The notes under the pieces were generated by a model that was not told the origin of the DNA, ran no database searches, and saw only the letters and a list, made by a program, of their open reading frames with translations. Made by a program: the position numbers and the translations under genes. Source: Phymatolithon calcareum (taxonomy: Eukaryota; Rhodophyta; Florideophyceae; Hapalidiales). From it: 64,000 nucleotides of DNA. This document shows, piece after piece, positions 9,496-20,116 of this stretch (position 1 is its first letter; each line of letters opens with the position of its first letter). The stretch covers positions 2,108,001 to 2,172,000 of the forward strand of contig OZ345364.1 in NCBI GenBank assembly GCA_977006965.1. Direction: 5' to 3'.

Positions 9496-11235
9496 TCACG
9501 AATTGCGCACTCGCACCGGATGCGCTTCGGTGTTGAACACCCATTTCGTAAGCTTGAGCGGCGGGCCATCACCGTGTTCCCTGAATAGTAAAAAGAAGTA
9601 CTTGAGCGTCTCGGCAAGCACGAAACTGTGCAATTTCTCAGAATGCCACGCATTCTCACGGTCAAGTCCGAAAGCACTAGCCATACGTCCGTTTTCAAGA
9701 GTGCCGTTACGTTCCATAGAATCCCACATCGTGCGCCCCCACTGGCGGTACACCGGATCACCTGTGACGGTGTGCATGATATAAAGTGTCTCCACGATTT
9801 CTGGACGCAAGATCGAGAACGCCTTCCATTTCTTCGGTTTCATCACACCAGTGTTCATCTCGACAACTTCGGGCGCGAGACCGTGCGGATTGCTCCTGGT
9901 CATGAGAAAACATGTGCGGGTAAGATTCTTCGCCCGTGGCAAATAATCAGTTTCCGCAACGCCATTCAAACCGCCACCGAGCCCGTGTAGCGCACCCAGT
10001 GCCAGCACGCCTGGGAAGAAGCATGCGAGGTGTTCCATGGTCTTTGTCGGAGCACGTGTGGAACCGTCGTCAAGTCTCTCCGCCGTCCCGAGGAGGAGGG
10101 TGCCATTCACGGTGACGGCAGTTTGTGCAAAAACATGCTCAACGGAACGCTCGAAAGCGACACGGAGCACGTTGTCACGTTTTCCGAACGCAATCCACGT
10201 TTTCAGCAACATTTCCACGAAAGAATCGACAGGTGCGCCGATGCTAATACTCTCGCTGACATACGTCCCCACCTCAGCATCGAAATACATAGGGATGAGT
10301 GAATTATTAGGCATGGTGCTCAAAAGCGCGTTCTCACACCGATCTGCAGCCGTTGCGTATCGTGCATCACCGGAAATGACGGACAGTGTGCGAAACTCAA
10401 GTTGAAGCGTCCCAGCCTCGGCAACCGACGTCATAATCCCAGAACTAACGCTTTCCTTGTCATTGAGCGTGACGTCGGGGTTTGGGCAGCCAGTCTTCGT
10501 CTCAAACGCGTGCAGCAATGCATCTCCTAAAGCGATTGCTTTGACACGCCAGATTCTATCCCCTGTGAGCGCGTACGCAGCGTTGAGCCCTCCAAGAGCT
10601 CGAATGACTATTTCAAACATCGAGCTACTCTGCTTATTCGCGGAAATGTCCAGCGTGCGTGCCCATCGCTTCGCCATCGCGTATTCAGCATCCAAGCCCA
10701 TGATGACCAGTGTATCGATGCTGTCAAGGACTGAAATTCCAAGGCCGCACCAGTCATGACAACGTCCGGTCATGGGCTCATACTCATCCCGGCCTAGGCA
10801 TTGAGTATACGCATTGAAGTTGGTACGCATGGCAGTTCGAACACGGTCGGCATATTGCGCGGAGAGGGTATCGCGTTGCACGCTCGGTGTTCGCAACGAC
10901 ATGTAAACAAGACTCAGAGCGGCAAAAAATATCACCCCGTTCCAGCGGATGGTCATGAAACGCGGTTTCTTGGCGTATGCAGTGCGCGAGGAACGGGCAA
11001 TGCGCGGAGCCATGACGGGACGAAATGACGACAGACTTGCTGGTGCCAGACGAGAAAACAAGGGGCTACGTGAAGGAGGTGGTGGGCGAGAGCATTGGGG
11101 TGAGGAGCCGCGCCCACTCTGCGGTTTGGAATGAGGGCGACGTTGATTCATGGGGAATTTGACAAGGCGGGCACATGGAACTGGAAAGGGTGCGAAACGG
11201 TATCGGTCATATTTTAAGCTTTGATCCCAATGCAT
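9496..11235 (-). CDS. GH47 class I alpha-1,2-mannosidase, type II membrane protein
   Basis: Glycoside hydrolase family 47 enzymes trim alpha-1,2-linked mannose from N-glycans in the ER or Golgi with Ca2+. Visible hallmarks in order: a signal-anchor helix (about residues 99-112, GVIFFAALSLVYMSL), CHDWCGLGISVLDSIDTLVI, GLNAAYALTGD, SVAEAGTLQLEF, the conserved cysteine segment EHLACFFPGV with its partner in LTRTCFLM, LRPEIVETLYIM, and the Ca2+-binding TEAHP just before the C-terminus. All the motifs I can check are intact. The first ATG gives 579 residues. The ATGs at codon 29 and codon 75 (11013) are alternative starts, and codon 75 would give a more usual 25-residue cytosolic tail. It lies downstream of the 11407-12732 gene on the same strand with a 171-bp gap. 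Confidence 0.93.
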   Translation of the reverse strand: MHWDQSLKYDRYRFAPFPVPCARLVKFPMNQRRPHSKPQSGRGSSPQCSRPPPPSRSPLFSRLAPASLSSFRPVMAPRIARSSRTAYAKKPRFMTIRWNGVIFFAALSLVYMSLRTPSVQRDTLSAQYADRVRTAMRTNFNAYTQCLGRDEYEPMTGRCHDWCGLGISVLDSIDTLVIMGLDAEYAMAKRWARTLDISANKQSSSMFEIVIRALGGLNAAYALTGDRIWRVKAIALGDALLHAFETKTGCPNPDVTLNDKESVSSGIMTSVAEAGTLQLEFRTLSVISGDARYATAADRCENALLSTMPNNSLIPMYFDAEVGTYVSESISIGAPVDSFVEMLLKTWIAFGKRDNVLRVAFERSVEHVFAQTAVTVNGTLLLGTAERLDDGSTRAPTKTMEHLACFFPGVLALGALHGLGGGLNGVAETDYLPRAKNLTRTCFLMTRSNPHGLAPEVVEMNTGVMKPKKWKAFSILRPEIVETLYIMHTVTGDPVYRQWGRTMWDSMERNGTLENGRMASAFGLDRENAWHSEKLHSFVLAETLKYFFLLFREHGDGPPLKLTKWVFNTEAHPVRVRNS

Positions 11236-11406
11236 GCGAAATTATTGATAAATTTGCTTGATTGGCTTTATGCCTCGTTGCTTTCACAGATAGACAAAGC
11301 ACACCCACTGTACTGTACGACGATCTCAAAAACATCATGAGATGGAAACATGGGCACTTTCGTCTTTCGAAATTAATGTTTGGCAATAAGCTTACCCTGC
11401 TACTAA

Positions 11407-12732
11407 TCACACACGGACTCTAGCTCGTGCACCAAAGGCAGTTTTCCGCTTCATTGGCTCGGGTGCTGGCTCTTCTATCGGAGAAACCTTTTTCGCAGCG
11501 CTCGTCTTCTTATTCCCGGCCGACTTTGATTTCACCACAGTGCCGGCAACTTGTCCAATGGGTTTTCGTCGGCGTGGCTTTGGTCGTTTGACCTCTTGAT
11601 CGGCGTCGTCAGACGATATATGCAGATCATTCACGGGAGGCTGTGGTGCTGCAACTCTTCGTCGTGGTCTGCTGAGCTTCGGGCTCTCGTCACCGGGTCG
11701 TACTACCATGTCATTGCCGGCTGTTTTGGGTGTGGCAACTATGCGCCCGGGCCTTGGTTTCCTGATCACCACATCTGAAGAAATCTTTCCATCATCGACT
11801 GCCGGTTTTGATGACGCCACTCTTCGCCTAGGCTTCGCTCGTCTGATCACCACATCGTCATCATCCGAAGATATCCTGAGGTCATCAACGGGTGCTTCCG
11901 ATATATTGACTTTTCTACTTTTCATTGAGCTCCTGCGCGTTCCGCCGATAGCTTTCTCGATTTCGTCCGTTATGACGACGTCACTCCCTCTCCTTCCCGT
12001 ACAGTCCTCTCCATCAGAAGTTGCTCCGTCCCCCGCACGAACTCTACCTCGATGCCTTCCAGCCTTGACTATCGCTTTCGGGGTCTTTCGCCTACCCACC
12101 GATTTTCGCGGCTTGCTAGATGCGTTTGCACTTCGCGGCAGCTCTTTTGCCGCGTCCTGCGACTCATGCACAGGTAGACTACCATCATCCGACGATTCTC
12201 CAGCCGCAGCCTCCGCACGTGCACGGGCAATTGCACGTTGACGTGCTTCCATACGGGCACGTCCACGGAGCACCTTCTTTTCCTGTGCGCGTTTTTCTTC
12301 TTCCTTTTTCTTGTCGCTCTCCCAGCCCGGAATACCCCGCATATCCACATTCACGATTTCCACTTCTCCGTCGCTCACGGGAGGAGCGATTCCGTCTGGC
12401 GAAACAGTTTCATCTGAGTCGAATCCCGATGACGCACACGGCGCAGGAGTCCAGAAGTGAGCAGGCGCCGACGTATCAACCGTTTCTACAGGCGAGTTTG
12501 GCGGCGAAACGGTTGGGGCATCTGAGCTCGGTGAGCCTGGTGCGGCTGCAGGAGCGCACGGCGTAGACAAGTGCGCTGGGTTGACTCCTGGGGCCTCGTC
12601 GGAATCGTCGTCGATGCCGCTGCTGCTATCAATGTCATCCGAGTCCACGTCGTCGTCATCGATTGGGGCAGAACTTGGTGGAGTTCGGTTTACAAGAAAA
12701 AGGATATACTTTTCTTGCTCTTCAGCGTTCAT
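11407..12732 (-). CDS. Acidic/basic low-complexity protein with internal repeats
   Basis: This 441-residue protein has no domain I recognise. The N-terminal quarter is Asp/Ser/Pro-rich (DDDDVDSDDIDSSSGIDDD). A charged helix rich in Glu/Lys/Arg follows at about 150-185. The C-terminal half is built from four imperfect repeats of the plan ISSDDxxV-x-RPRRRVA-x-P-x-x-x-x-D, ending in a Lys-rich tail. Alternating acidic ISSDD blocks and basic PRRR blocks suggest a nuclear, nucleic-acid or chromatin-associated protein; that is inference only. The start is the first ATG (MNAEEQEKY). Codon usage resembles the flanking enzymes, and the frame is clean over 1.3 kb. Confidence 0.75.
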   Translation of the reverse strand: MNAEEQEKYILFLVNRTPPSSAPIDDDDVDSDDIDSSSGIDDDSDEAPGVNPAHLSTPCAPAAAPGSPSSDAPTVSPPNSPVETVDTSAPAHFWTPAPCASSGFDSDETVSPDGIAPPVSDGEVEIVNVDMRGIPGWESDKKKEEEKRAQEKKVLRGRARMEARQRAIARARAEAAAGESSDDGSLPVHESQDAAKELPRSANASSKPRKSVGRRKTPKAIVKAGRHRGRVRAGDGATSDGEDCTGRRGSDVVITDEIEKAIGGTRRSSMKSRKVNISEAPVDDLRISSDDDDVVIRRAKPRRRVASSKPAVDDGKISSDVVIRKPRPGRIVATPKTAGNDMVVRPGDESPKLSRPRRRVAAPQPPVNDLHISSDDADQEVKRPKPRRRKPIGQVAGTVVKSKSAGNKKTSAAKKVSPIEEPAPEPMKRKTAFGARARVRV

Positions 12733-13776
12733 GATTCCGTGCGAAGCTTCAACCCAAGCACCCGTATCTGGTCAGACCGAAGTGCCGGGCAACAACCTGT
12801 GCGACTGTATGTGCAATGGATGTACGCAGCGCCACTATCTCCAGATTTACTCGGATTCTGCACAGGACCTGTACTCAGCAGGTATATTATATTATGATAC
12901 AAACATGAATGTAGTAAACTTGTTGGCACCCGAGACTGAAATTACAGTAGGACTGCAATTAGTCCTGATTTCGTTATGACAATGCCAGAGGGACGTTTTT
13001 GAAATATATTTCAAAAACAGACACATGCGATGCATCGCATGCGGAAGCTGCAGCTACCGTCCAATCAGCCGCTTTCTCCGTCGAATGTTTCGTAGACGGA
13101 TTGGTTGACGGCTGTCGACCAGGAGACCGGTTGTGAGAGCTATTTGAGCTACTGTTCTACTGGCCTCGAAATATAGAGCATGTTGTTTTATTGCTTATAT
13201 ATACAATATTTTTGAAGTCTTACTTCTCCTGTCCCAACGTTGTCCGTCACCCCGGCCTTTCGAAAATTTTCGGACCGTCGTTATGTACAAATCCGGACGG
13301 CTAACGTGTTCCGAAAAAACTGAATTCCTCAGAAGGTCCCTATGCCAGTATCCACAATGTGGACGAGCCGGCTGCTTTTGCACACCACACCTGTTCATTG
13401 GCTGATCATAGGACTTGTCAACTGATTATGAAACGTACGTAATTGCTCTCGTGTCACAGATCGCATCGTGTTCCGGGCCTTCCGGAAGTCATACTTCTGA
13501 CCACTATGTTCAAAAAGAATGGCATTCTATTGGTCCAGAAATTCTGATCGAATTCACAATCGCAACTCCCGCGTTGCTTGGGGGAAACCGCTCCCCTATG
13601 GCGGAAGCGCCACGTTTTTAATCAAAATATATGCTTTTTGGGGCGGTCCATACCTCTCGAGGTGATACAAAACATGCATGAGCCATGGCTCGCGAAGCCA
13701 GATATCTTTGCACAAAACGTCGTAGACCGGGAAAACACCGACAGTTGTTGATCCTGAAACTCTCATCCTCACCGCC
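12733..13776. other. Divergent intergenic region
   Basis: This separates two divergently transcribed genes (11407-12732 minus, 13777-14913 plus), so it probably holds both promoters. It contains a perfect 24-bp palindrome (12995-13018) and paired CCAAT-type words near 13054-13058 (ccaatc) and 13100-13105 (attgg). No gene is supported. Confidence 0.5.
12995..13018. repeat. Perfect 24-bp palindrome
   Basis: The half-site gtttttgaaata is followed immediately by its exact reverse complement, with no loop. It lies about 260 bp upstream of the 441-residue gene and about 760 bp upstream of the oxidoreductase. It could be a dimeric protein-binding site or a hairpin. Confidence 0.7.
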
Positions 13777-14913
13777 ATGCACGTCATCGTCATCGGTGGC
13801 GGACTAGCCGGACTTGGCGCCGCAGTCGCCCTGTCCAAGTCACGTCCCGCAAATGTTCCGGTAGAGATTACCCTCGTCGATCCGAAGGATTATTTTGAAA
13901 TTCGCTGGGCTGCAGTTCGCGCCTTCACGGACCCCAAGATTCGCAAGGACATGCAATGCGAGTACAGTCCGATCCTGGGCAAGCATCAGATTTCCCACAC
14001 ACAAGCTCAAGTCTCCGCGCTTTCCAAATCTGCAGTCATCCTCGATTCCGGCGAAATGATCAAATTTGACGTATGTCTCATTGCAGTCGGTGCCATATCT
14101 CCCACCGCCGGAGTCGATGCAGTGCCCACCGAAATGTCAGCTCGACGCGCGCAACTCGCGGCGCAGGGCGAAGCCCTTCTCAATAAAGATGTGCTCGTCG
14201 TCGGTGGTGGCACACTCGGCGCAGAGCTTGCCGCGGAACTCGCGCATTTCTCGAGCAAGGGAAGTAACAAGATTTCTCTCGTGCATTCCGGTGACGTGGT
14301 ATGCCAGGAGATGCGTCCTGCTGGTCGCCGTCTGGCGCAGAAAAAGCTTGAGGACGCCGGCGTTAAAACAGTTCTCAACCGCCGAGCTGCGCCGCGAGAA
14401 GACGGGAAGTGGGCACCGGTCCCTAAGGATGGCGGTGAGGACACTGCGGAAGAAGAGCCATTCGAGGCTGATGTGGTTGTTGCGTGCACCGGATACAAAC
14501 CGAATAACGAGTTTGTGCGGAAGGGCGACCTTAAAAAATCCTTGGACGACAGTGGGTGGATTCGTATCGATGATCAGTTCCGCGTGGAAGGGAGCGAGGG
14601 TCGCATTTTCGCATTTGGAGATTGCTGCGATCGGGGAAAGAAGACGGCTTCGTTTATTATGACCAATATTCCGGTTGTGGCTGCTAATATTCGTACGACG
14701 CTGGAGTGTGTGGCAAACGGAAAAGGGCCAGCTGAGATCAAGCAGACTGGATTTAAGACGAGGAAGGATCCTTTCAATTTGACCGTTCTCACTTTGGGTC
14801 CCAATGCCGGCGTCGCTGATACTCCTATTGGTGCATTTGGTAGCGTTTTACCCGCTATCAAGAACAAGGGCTTGTTTATCGGCCGAGGGATGAGTTTTGT
14901 TGGTGGAAATTGA
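13777..14913 (+). CDS. AIF/FSP1-like FAD-dependent oxidoreductase
   Basis: This 378-residue protein is a member of the pyridine nucleotide-disulfide oxidoreductase superfamily, closest in layout to AIFM2/FSP1-type NAD(P)H:quinone reductases. The FAD dinucleotide fold is at the very N-terminus (MHVIVIGGGLAGLGAAVAL). Then come the family-typical DYFEIRWAAVRAF, the second nucleotide-binding fold for NAD(P)H (VLVVGGGTLGAELAAELA, about residues 142-160), the ATG-like motif ACTGYKPN, and the C-terminal FAD contact IFAFGDCCD. There is no CxxxxC redox-active disulfide, which fits the AIF/FSP1 group rather than glutathione reductase. No clear targeting peptide or transmembrane helix is seen, so it is probably cytosolic or lipid-associated. 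The ATG start coincides with the start of the Rossmann fold. Confidence 0.88.
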   Translation: MHVIVIGGGLAGLGAAVALSKSRPANVPVEITLVDPKDYFEIRWAAVRAFTDPKIRKDMQCEYSPILGKHQISHTQAQVSALSKSAVILDSGEMIKFDVCLIAVGAISPTAGVDAVPTEMSARRAQLAAQGEALLNKDVLVVGGGTLGAELAAELAHFSSKGSNKISLVHSGDVVCQEMRPAGRRLAQKKLEDAGVKTVLNRRAAPREDGKWAPVPKDGGEDTAEEEPFEADVVVACTGYKPNNEFVRKGDLKKSLDDSGWIRIDDQFRVEGSEGRIFAFGDCCDRGKKTASFIMTNIPVVAANIRTTLECVANGKGPAEIKQTGFKTRKDPFNLTVLTLGPNAGVADTPIGAFGSVLPAIKNKGLFIGRGMSFVGGN

Positions 14914-15639
14914 CGCACTGATGACGTGTAAGCGCTCTGTTTCGCTCGCGCTTGGTACGTGAAAGGTGTGCTGGACTGTGTATTATTTTTGTAATTGGTC
15001 TTGATCCTCTCGACTTCTTGTTTGTCATGATTTTTTTGTAGAACATATAAAGAGTTTGCACTTATTGAAAATCAAATCAAATCTTGACACGGGAGTGAAT
15101 CATGGATGGCACCTGATGTTGGCCAGTCCGTGCAGTGCGTGTGCTGATTGCTCATGAGCTCGTGGTTAGACGGGAACAAAAAGAGTCTTATGATATCCGA
15201 CGTGAGAACTTATTCACAAACGATTCTTCAAGAGAACACCCTCTTCAAAAATTGTTCTCAAACACGAAAACAATGGAGCAACTTGCCAGCAATTCGCATC
15301 ATATTTCCTGTGATAGTACGCTATTCTTGCATTGGCGTAACACAAAGATTGCTCGGTACCGTCGGATATATCTCTGCTGTCGATGTTAGTAGCTAATCCA
15401 CAGCCCCGACCAAGCAGTTTCCAGGTTCATGTTCTTCACAAAATCAAAGCACGATAAGCTTCTAAATGTTTCGCGCGACAAGAAGCCCTTGTGGAATCGT
15501 TGTGGAGTTAAGAGACGTCCAAGCAACTGATTCACGAACTACCCTAATTTGCACCACGGACTAAAGCTTACTGGGCTCTAGTCCTCGGTTTCGGACCAAC
15601 ACCAAAAGCGAAAGTTGTGATAAGCGGAAACCAACTAAA

Positions 15640-15693
15640 GCTATTCAAGAAGGGCGACCTATGTAATTTATGTCCCCCTACTTCTTGAATAGC
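15640..15693. repeat. 13-bp inverted repeat
   Basis: gctattcaagaag at 15640-15652 is exactly inverted at 15681-15693, with a 28-nt loop. Function unknown. Confidence 0.5.
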
Positions 15694-17559
15694 TTCACCT
15701 GCCCATTCGGTTCCGCGAAGTGCATTCTTGCGTCTCTGCTTAATTTTGATTTCGGCCAGCTCCTGACCCCGATCCGCTTCACAGCTGCTGCAGAGCTCAT
15801 CGGCGTACTAAGCTTTTTCACATCTGAGAGCCAGCTCCGGTACCAGCCGCGACCAACGCTGACATTGGCATCGATCGCCAGGTGAAGGTCGTAGATTGGG
15901 AACACGGGAGTTGATATCTCTCGAAAAACAATACGAGGAAATCTGGTGCCAATGGAGTCGATGAAACCGGTGGCATAAAACGATGACGCGCCTACCTGAA
16001 CCAGATCTTCGTTATAGTCTCCAGCGAAGCATCCACCGTGCTCCTAGTGCTCCCAGAACCCTAGCAACCTGAGCATTAACAGAAACGGTCATGAACTTGG
16101 AGGGAGACCTGCTTACAGATGATCCCACTGCATTGCCTCCTACGTTGCAGTCTTCACAGCCGGTTAGGTCTGCGGCCGTGCTGTCTTGGAGGCTTATGAC
16201 TTAGACACGGGGGCCGAGAATAAATTACATTCAGTGCGCGTCGCCACAGCGCGCGTATCGGCAGCGCAAGTACGCCTCCCGTCATGGTGCATGCCTCCGC
16301 GGTTTGAGAGCGCGTATCTTCGGGGAAGGCCTCCTCTATGCATGTCGTTCTGTTAGTACGCGTGGGGGGTCGATGTCCTGCTCGTTGGCTGCACTCCTGC
16401 TAGTTCGGGACTTGGCGAGAAGGCGCAAGCCAATCTAGATGAGTTTCCCCATGCTTTGGGCGGCAACCACCACCATGCTCCGCATGATTAAGAGAATTTG
16501 CTCGCAAAGATGGTGTTGTGAACGTGATCCCTTGATCTCAATTTATTGGAGCTTACAAGGTGTTGTGGAGAGCCCTCTATGTGCCGTGGAATGCTGGTCA
16601 TGTGCCTTCCGGCCACAGTGGAATCCTCGTTATTTCCAATGATGGCAACAAGACAGTACCGTCTTTAGGCCGTTCGTACGGCGCTCTGCAACAAGTACGA
16701 TCATCCAGTCGTGCTTTGCCTTGCACTTCCGAGGCTACCAACGCAGAATTTTGAGCATTTGAAGAGACCTCAACGGAGAACACATCCCGTGCACGACCTG
16801 TTGCACACAGCTTGCTGCACAGGGGGAATTCATACACGGCCGTGTTTGTAAATAGCACTGATTTTCTTTTTGAGCTACCAACGTTTGTAAGCTTGAAGTA
16901 TCGTATAAGTTAGTTTGAGAGCTCTGCAAAAGAACCTTGCAAGTTTAGTCGCCTCTTGTACTACAGAGCGGGAACTTGCGTCTCCGATGGTGCACAATCC
17001 GTTAATCGCTGTAAGCCGTCTGTAGCCGATCGATAAATTCCAGAAATATTTCAACCCTCGCGTTTACAGAACGGAAAGAAATTCCCGCTCATGCTGGAAC
17101 CCTTCAGGTAAAAACCCAAAGATCGGTCTCAGTGAGGGTCACATCCGCCAAGCCGACAGTGCTGTCACGCACTTCAAGAACGTCGACGAGAGACCCTGAG
17201 ATGAATGATCCCCCGGCAAGTGGACAAGGGTTATGGATCATAGTGCCCCAGAGACTCCGCGACAAACTCCAACCACGTTCAAGGACATCGAATCTGATGT
17301 TGTACTTAAGATCTTCAGTGGCTTGGTCGAGAGACCAGGGAATGATCTGGAGCATGAGATTTGGGATTTTTGTGCTGCTGTGTCGATCTATAGCGACCTG
17401 TGGAAGAAGGAATGGTGACTTTTAATTGCAACTGAAGACGAACAAACTGACAAAAAGAGCAAAATTGCTACATCGTTAATAAAACGAGTATTGACACATC
17501 TTACTTTGTATTATGCAGGGATGGGAGAGACTCTTAATTAATCAGTCCTTTCCACTCGA

Positions 17560-17627
17560 GAAGCTGCCCTGTTACTCAAATTGAGGCTTTCGGAGCTTTT
17601 AAAATAAATCAACATATATCCCACACT
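17560..17627 (+). repeat. Dispersed short repeat, copy 2
   Basis: Matches 4321-4433 (shared 'cctgttactcaaattgagg', 'ggagcttttaaaa' and 'tatatccc') but lacks the insertion of about 45 bp present there. Confidence 0.6.
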
Positions 17628-18274
17628 TGGTTTGGACGTCGATCTCAGGCGGACGAGTCTAGTCGGCGGAGCTCGTTAAAGCATCAAAACGACACAAACT
17701 ATATAGATTTGGCTTCACCGTGTACTCCAACCTTTCCTACTAAATGCAAAACAGATACTCGTATTTTTCTGTACAGCTACAAGGTCGTCCTCTCCTAGAC
17801 AAGATTCTTCTAGTCCACTAGGGAGAGGTACCGATTAGAAAAGCAATGTTCTCATCCTAGACAGGAGCTGGTGATGTTGGATTTAAAAATATAAATCTCG
17901 TACTTGATTGAATGTTACACAACAGTCTATTCAAGACATGATCTGTTTTCCTCCTTTTGACAGCGACTTTCATCGCTTTTGCGAAACAGCTCCTTGTTTG
18001 TTTGAAAGATTCCAAATGACATAATTCAGTGGTCTTCTGTTCTCCAAGCCTTGTACATCAGAGACTTTCACCTTTAGTTGTACGCGTTTCTGGGCATGCA
18101 GGTGTCTGCCTTTAAGATTCTTGCATGTCGTCCCAGCGAGAGCAAGTTTGATGTTCAAAGACAATACTGTAATTTCGATTCCGACAGAGACCAAAAATCA
18201 CACGTGTGATACCGCCCCATGCATTCATCTCTTTTTGTGGAAGCGTTCGAAGTTAGAGCTGAAGAGTACAGTTG

Positions 18275-20116
18275 ATGGCGAAGGACTCCACGGAGACCTT
18301 CGTCTCCCAGGAATTGCAAAATCGTCTGGAGGATGCTGAATCCGATGATGTCGAAGGTCGTATTATGTCTGAACGCAGAAGAGACGCAGTTGGTACACCC
18401 TTACTTGCAACTATTCTACAGGACTCAACAGAGCTGTCCGTCCGGGAGGAAACACATGATAATATAGAGAACACGGACCAAGCGGGCGATGAAATCGATT
18501 CTGAATCAGAAAGCGGCGGCGGCGGTTCTCCATTACTCGCGGCAGTATTCGTACTGCCCGCAAAGCTGGCTGTCGGAGTATTGTCTCTGCTGGCTGGTTT
18601 CGGAGCTGCTCGCCGCGCTGGTGCATCCACGAAAGGAACTGCAATCAGTGGAATTATTTCGATGGTCGTACTGCAAGCGCTAGTAATCCTCGCGAAAGGT
18701 GGCGCTATGCGCCGACTGCGAGAGGAGGAAAGGCGCGCCATTTCTGCGGACAAACACTCAGTGGGATGGGTAGACGCGATTCAAGCCGTTGCGCATATTG
18801 TTCGCCGCTTCTCAGAGGGCCTGAGTCTACCCGCCGGTCTCAAATACGTCTTTCTTGACAAACGACTCGTACGGTTGTATCACAGCGAAGTGAGTGCGCG
18901 TCTGAAGCGTGCTGCGCGACGGGGACCTCGCAGTCCACAAAACACACTAGTTGAGGGACGATACTACTCAGAGTACGCAATGGCGGCATATGGATATCTT
19001 CTCCTCAAGGCGCTGGGTATGTTGGACCCTTCGTATGACTATCGATTGTACGGCATGCGGACGGTCGATGTCGTCAAGTATCGCCTCCGTTTGAACGACG
19101 ACGCAATCCTGGTCGCCCGGCTCGATGGCGAGGTTATCGGCGTGCCGCGCCACTTTGTCGCCGTGGATGACGACATGCATACCATCGTCGTGACCATTCG
19201 CGGTACTAACTCAGTGCAAGATGTTATCACAGACTTGTTGTGTGGCGATGTTCCGTTTGCTTCCGGTTTCGCACACAAAGGTATGAAGGATGCAGCCTCA
19301 GCTCTATTTACCGCTGTACTACCTACTTTGCGATCGGCGCTCAAAACCCGTCCAGCGTACTCACTCGTTGTGTGCGGGCATAGTCTCGGTGCCGGTGTCG
19401 CATTACTACTCACAAAGATTCTTCTCGATGCTGGCTTTGCCGGTGTGAAATGCTTCGCAATTGCTCCATGTCCTGTTTTTGGACCACGTTCGAAGATCGA
19501 TGAGGAATGGAGCGACGCGGTTGAGTGCTTCGTCCATGCAGAGGATCTTGTGTCTCAACTCTGTTTGTCTTCCGCTCGCAGACTTGCACTCGAAATTGAG
19601 CGAGTGGATGCACTCCCGCTCTCGCACGAACAACGTCAAGAACTCCGGTGTGAGACGGATCGCCTCGCTGGTATTATCGATGGCCAGAGTCGGAGAGCTG
19701 CTCGAACAGACCCACGCGAGCGTCGCGAAGAGCACTTGTACATACCATCAAAGCGAGGTGTTCATTGGTTACTACCAGAAGATGATAGTGATGATGCAAG
19801 TAGGGAACGCGGGCGCTGGTTTTGGCGAAGAAGAGAAGCGCGGAACGCTCAGGATGAGTTTACAGAATTTCCGTGGGGTAACTGGGATATTCCAAAAGCG
19901 AATCAACCAAAAATGAGGTATGCAAGTTATGTCTGTGACATTTCGGCCTTTGACAGAATGCTTGTAACCCCCAGAAGTGTTTCTTCGCATTTCCCAAATA
20001 GTTATGCTTCAGCGTTTGCGTCTTTGCCGATTCCACCGCCTGCTGAGCTCCCCGCCCCGCCAAGACCTGGAAGCCAGATAACTGGGCAGTATTTTGGAGA
20101 GTTGGGGCAGCTGTAG
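18275..20116 (+). CDS. Class 3 (DAGL-like) lipase with two membrane segments
   Basis: This 613-residue serine lipase is of the lipase_3 / sn-1 diacylglycerol lipase type. The N-terminus is acidic, followed by two hydrophobic segments (about residues 88-112, LLAAVFVLPAKLAVGVLSLL..., and 120-142) that should anchor it in a membrane. The catalytic half shows VVTIRGTNSVQDVITDLL, then the nucleophile elbow VCGHSLGAGVALLL with Ser370, a downstream Asp in FVHAEDLVSQLCL, and a candidate His in GVHWLLPE. These match the Ser-Asp-His order of the family, which releases a fatty acid from diacylglycerol-type lipids. I chose the ATG at 18275 over a TTG one codon upstream. The C-terminal tail is Pro-rich. 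The gene stands alone, with over 1 kb of gene-free DNA on each side. Confidence 0.88.
   Translation: MAKDSTETFVSQELQNRLEDAESDDVEGRIMSERRRDAVGTPLLATILQDSTELSVREETHDNIENTDQAGDEIDSESESGGGGSPLLAAVFVLPAKLAVGVLSLLAGFGAARRAGASTKGTAISGIISMVVLQALVILAKGGAMRRLREEERRAISADKHSVGWVDAIQAVAHIVRRFSEGLSLPAGLKYVFLDKRLVRLYHSEVSARLKRAARRGPRSPQNTLVEGRYYSEYAMAAYGYLLLKALGMLDPSYDYRLYGMRTVDVVKYRLRLNDDAILVARLDGEVIGVPRHFVAVDDDMHTIVVTIRGTNSVQDVITDLLCGDVPFASGFAHKGMKDAASALFTAVLPTLRSALKTRPAYSLVVCGHSLGAGVALLLTKILLDAGFAGVKCFAIAPCPVFGPRSKIDEEWSDAVECFVHAEDLVSQLCLSSARRLALEIERVDALPLSHEQRQELRCETDRLAGIIDGQSRRAARTDPRERREEHLYIPSKRGVHWLLPEDDSDDASRERGRWFWRRREARNAQDEFTEFPWGNWDIPKANQPKMRYASYVCDISAFDRMLVTPRSVSSHFPNSYASAFASLPIPPPAELPAPPRPGSQITGQYFGELGQL

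Larger units (their letters stand above)
14914..18274. other. 3.3-kb intergenic region, repeats and eroded sequence
   Basis: No intact gene. The stretch 16000-16440 is GC-rich with coding-like composition but broken in all frames. 17210-17418 (+) is an open frame ending ...YSDLWKKEW without recognisable homology. The region also contains a small inverted repeat (15640-15693) and a dispersed repeat copy (17560-17627). Confidence 0.4.

Noticed and set aside
10030-10759. Plus-strand ORFs over the GH47 gene
   Set aside because: Antisense shadows; the minus-strand frame carries all GH47 motifs.
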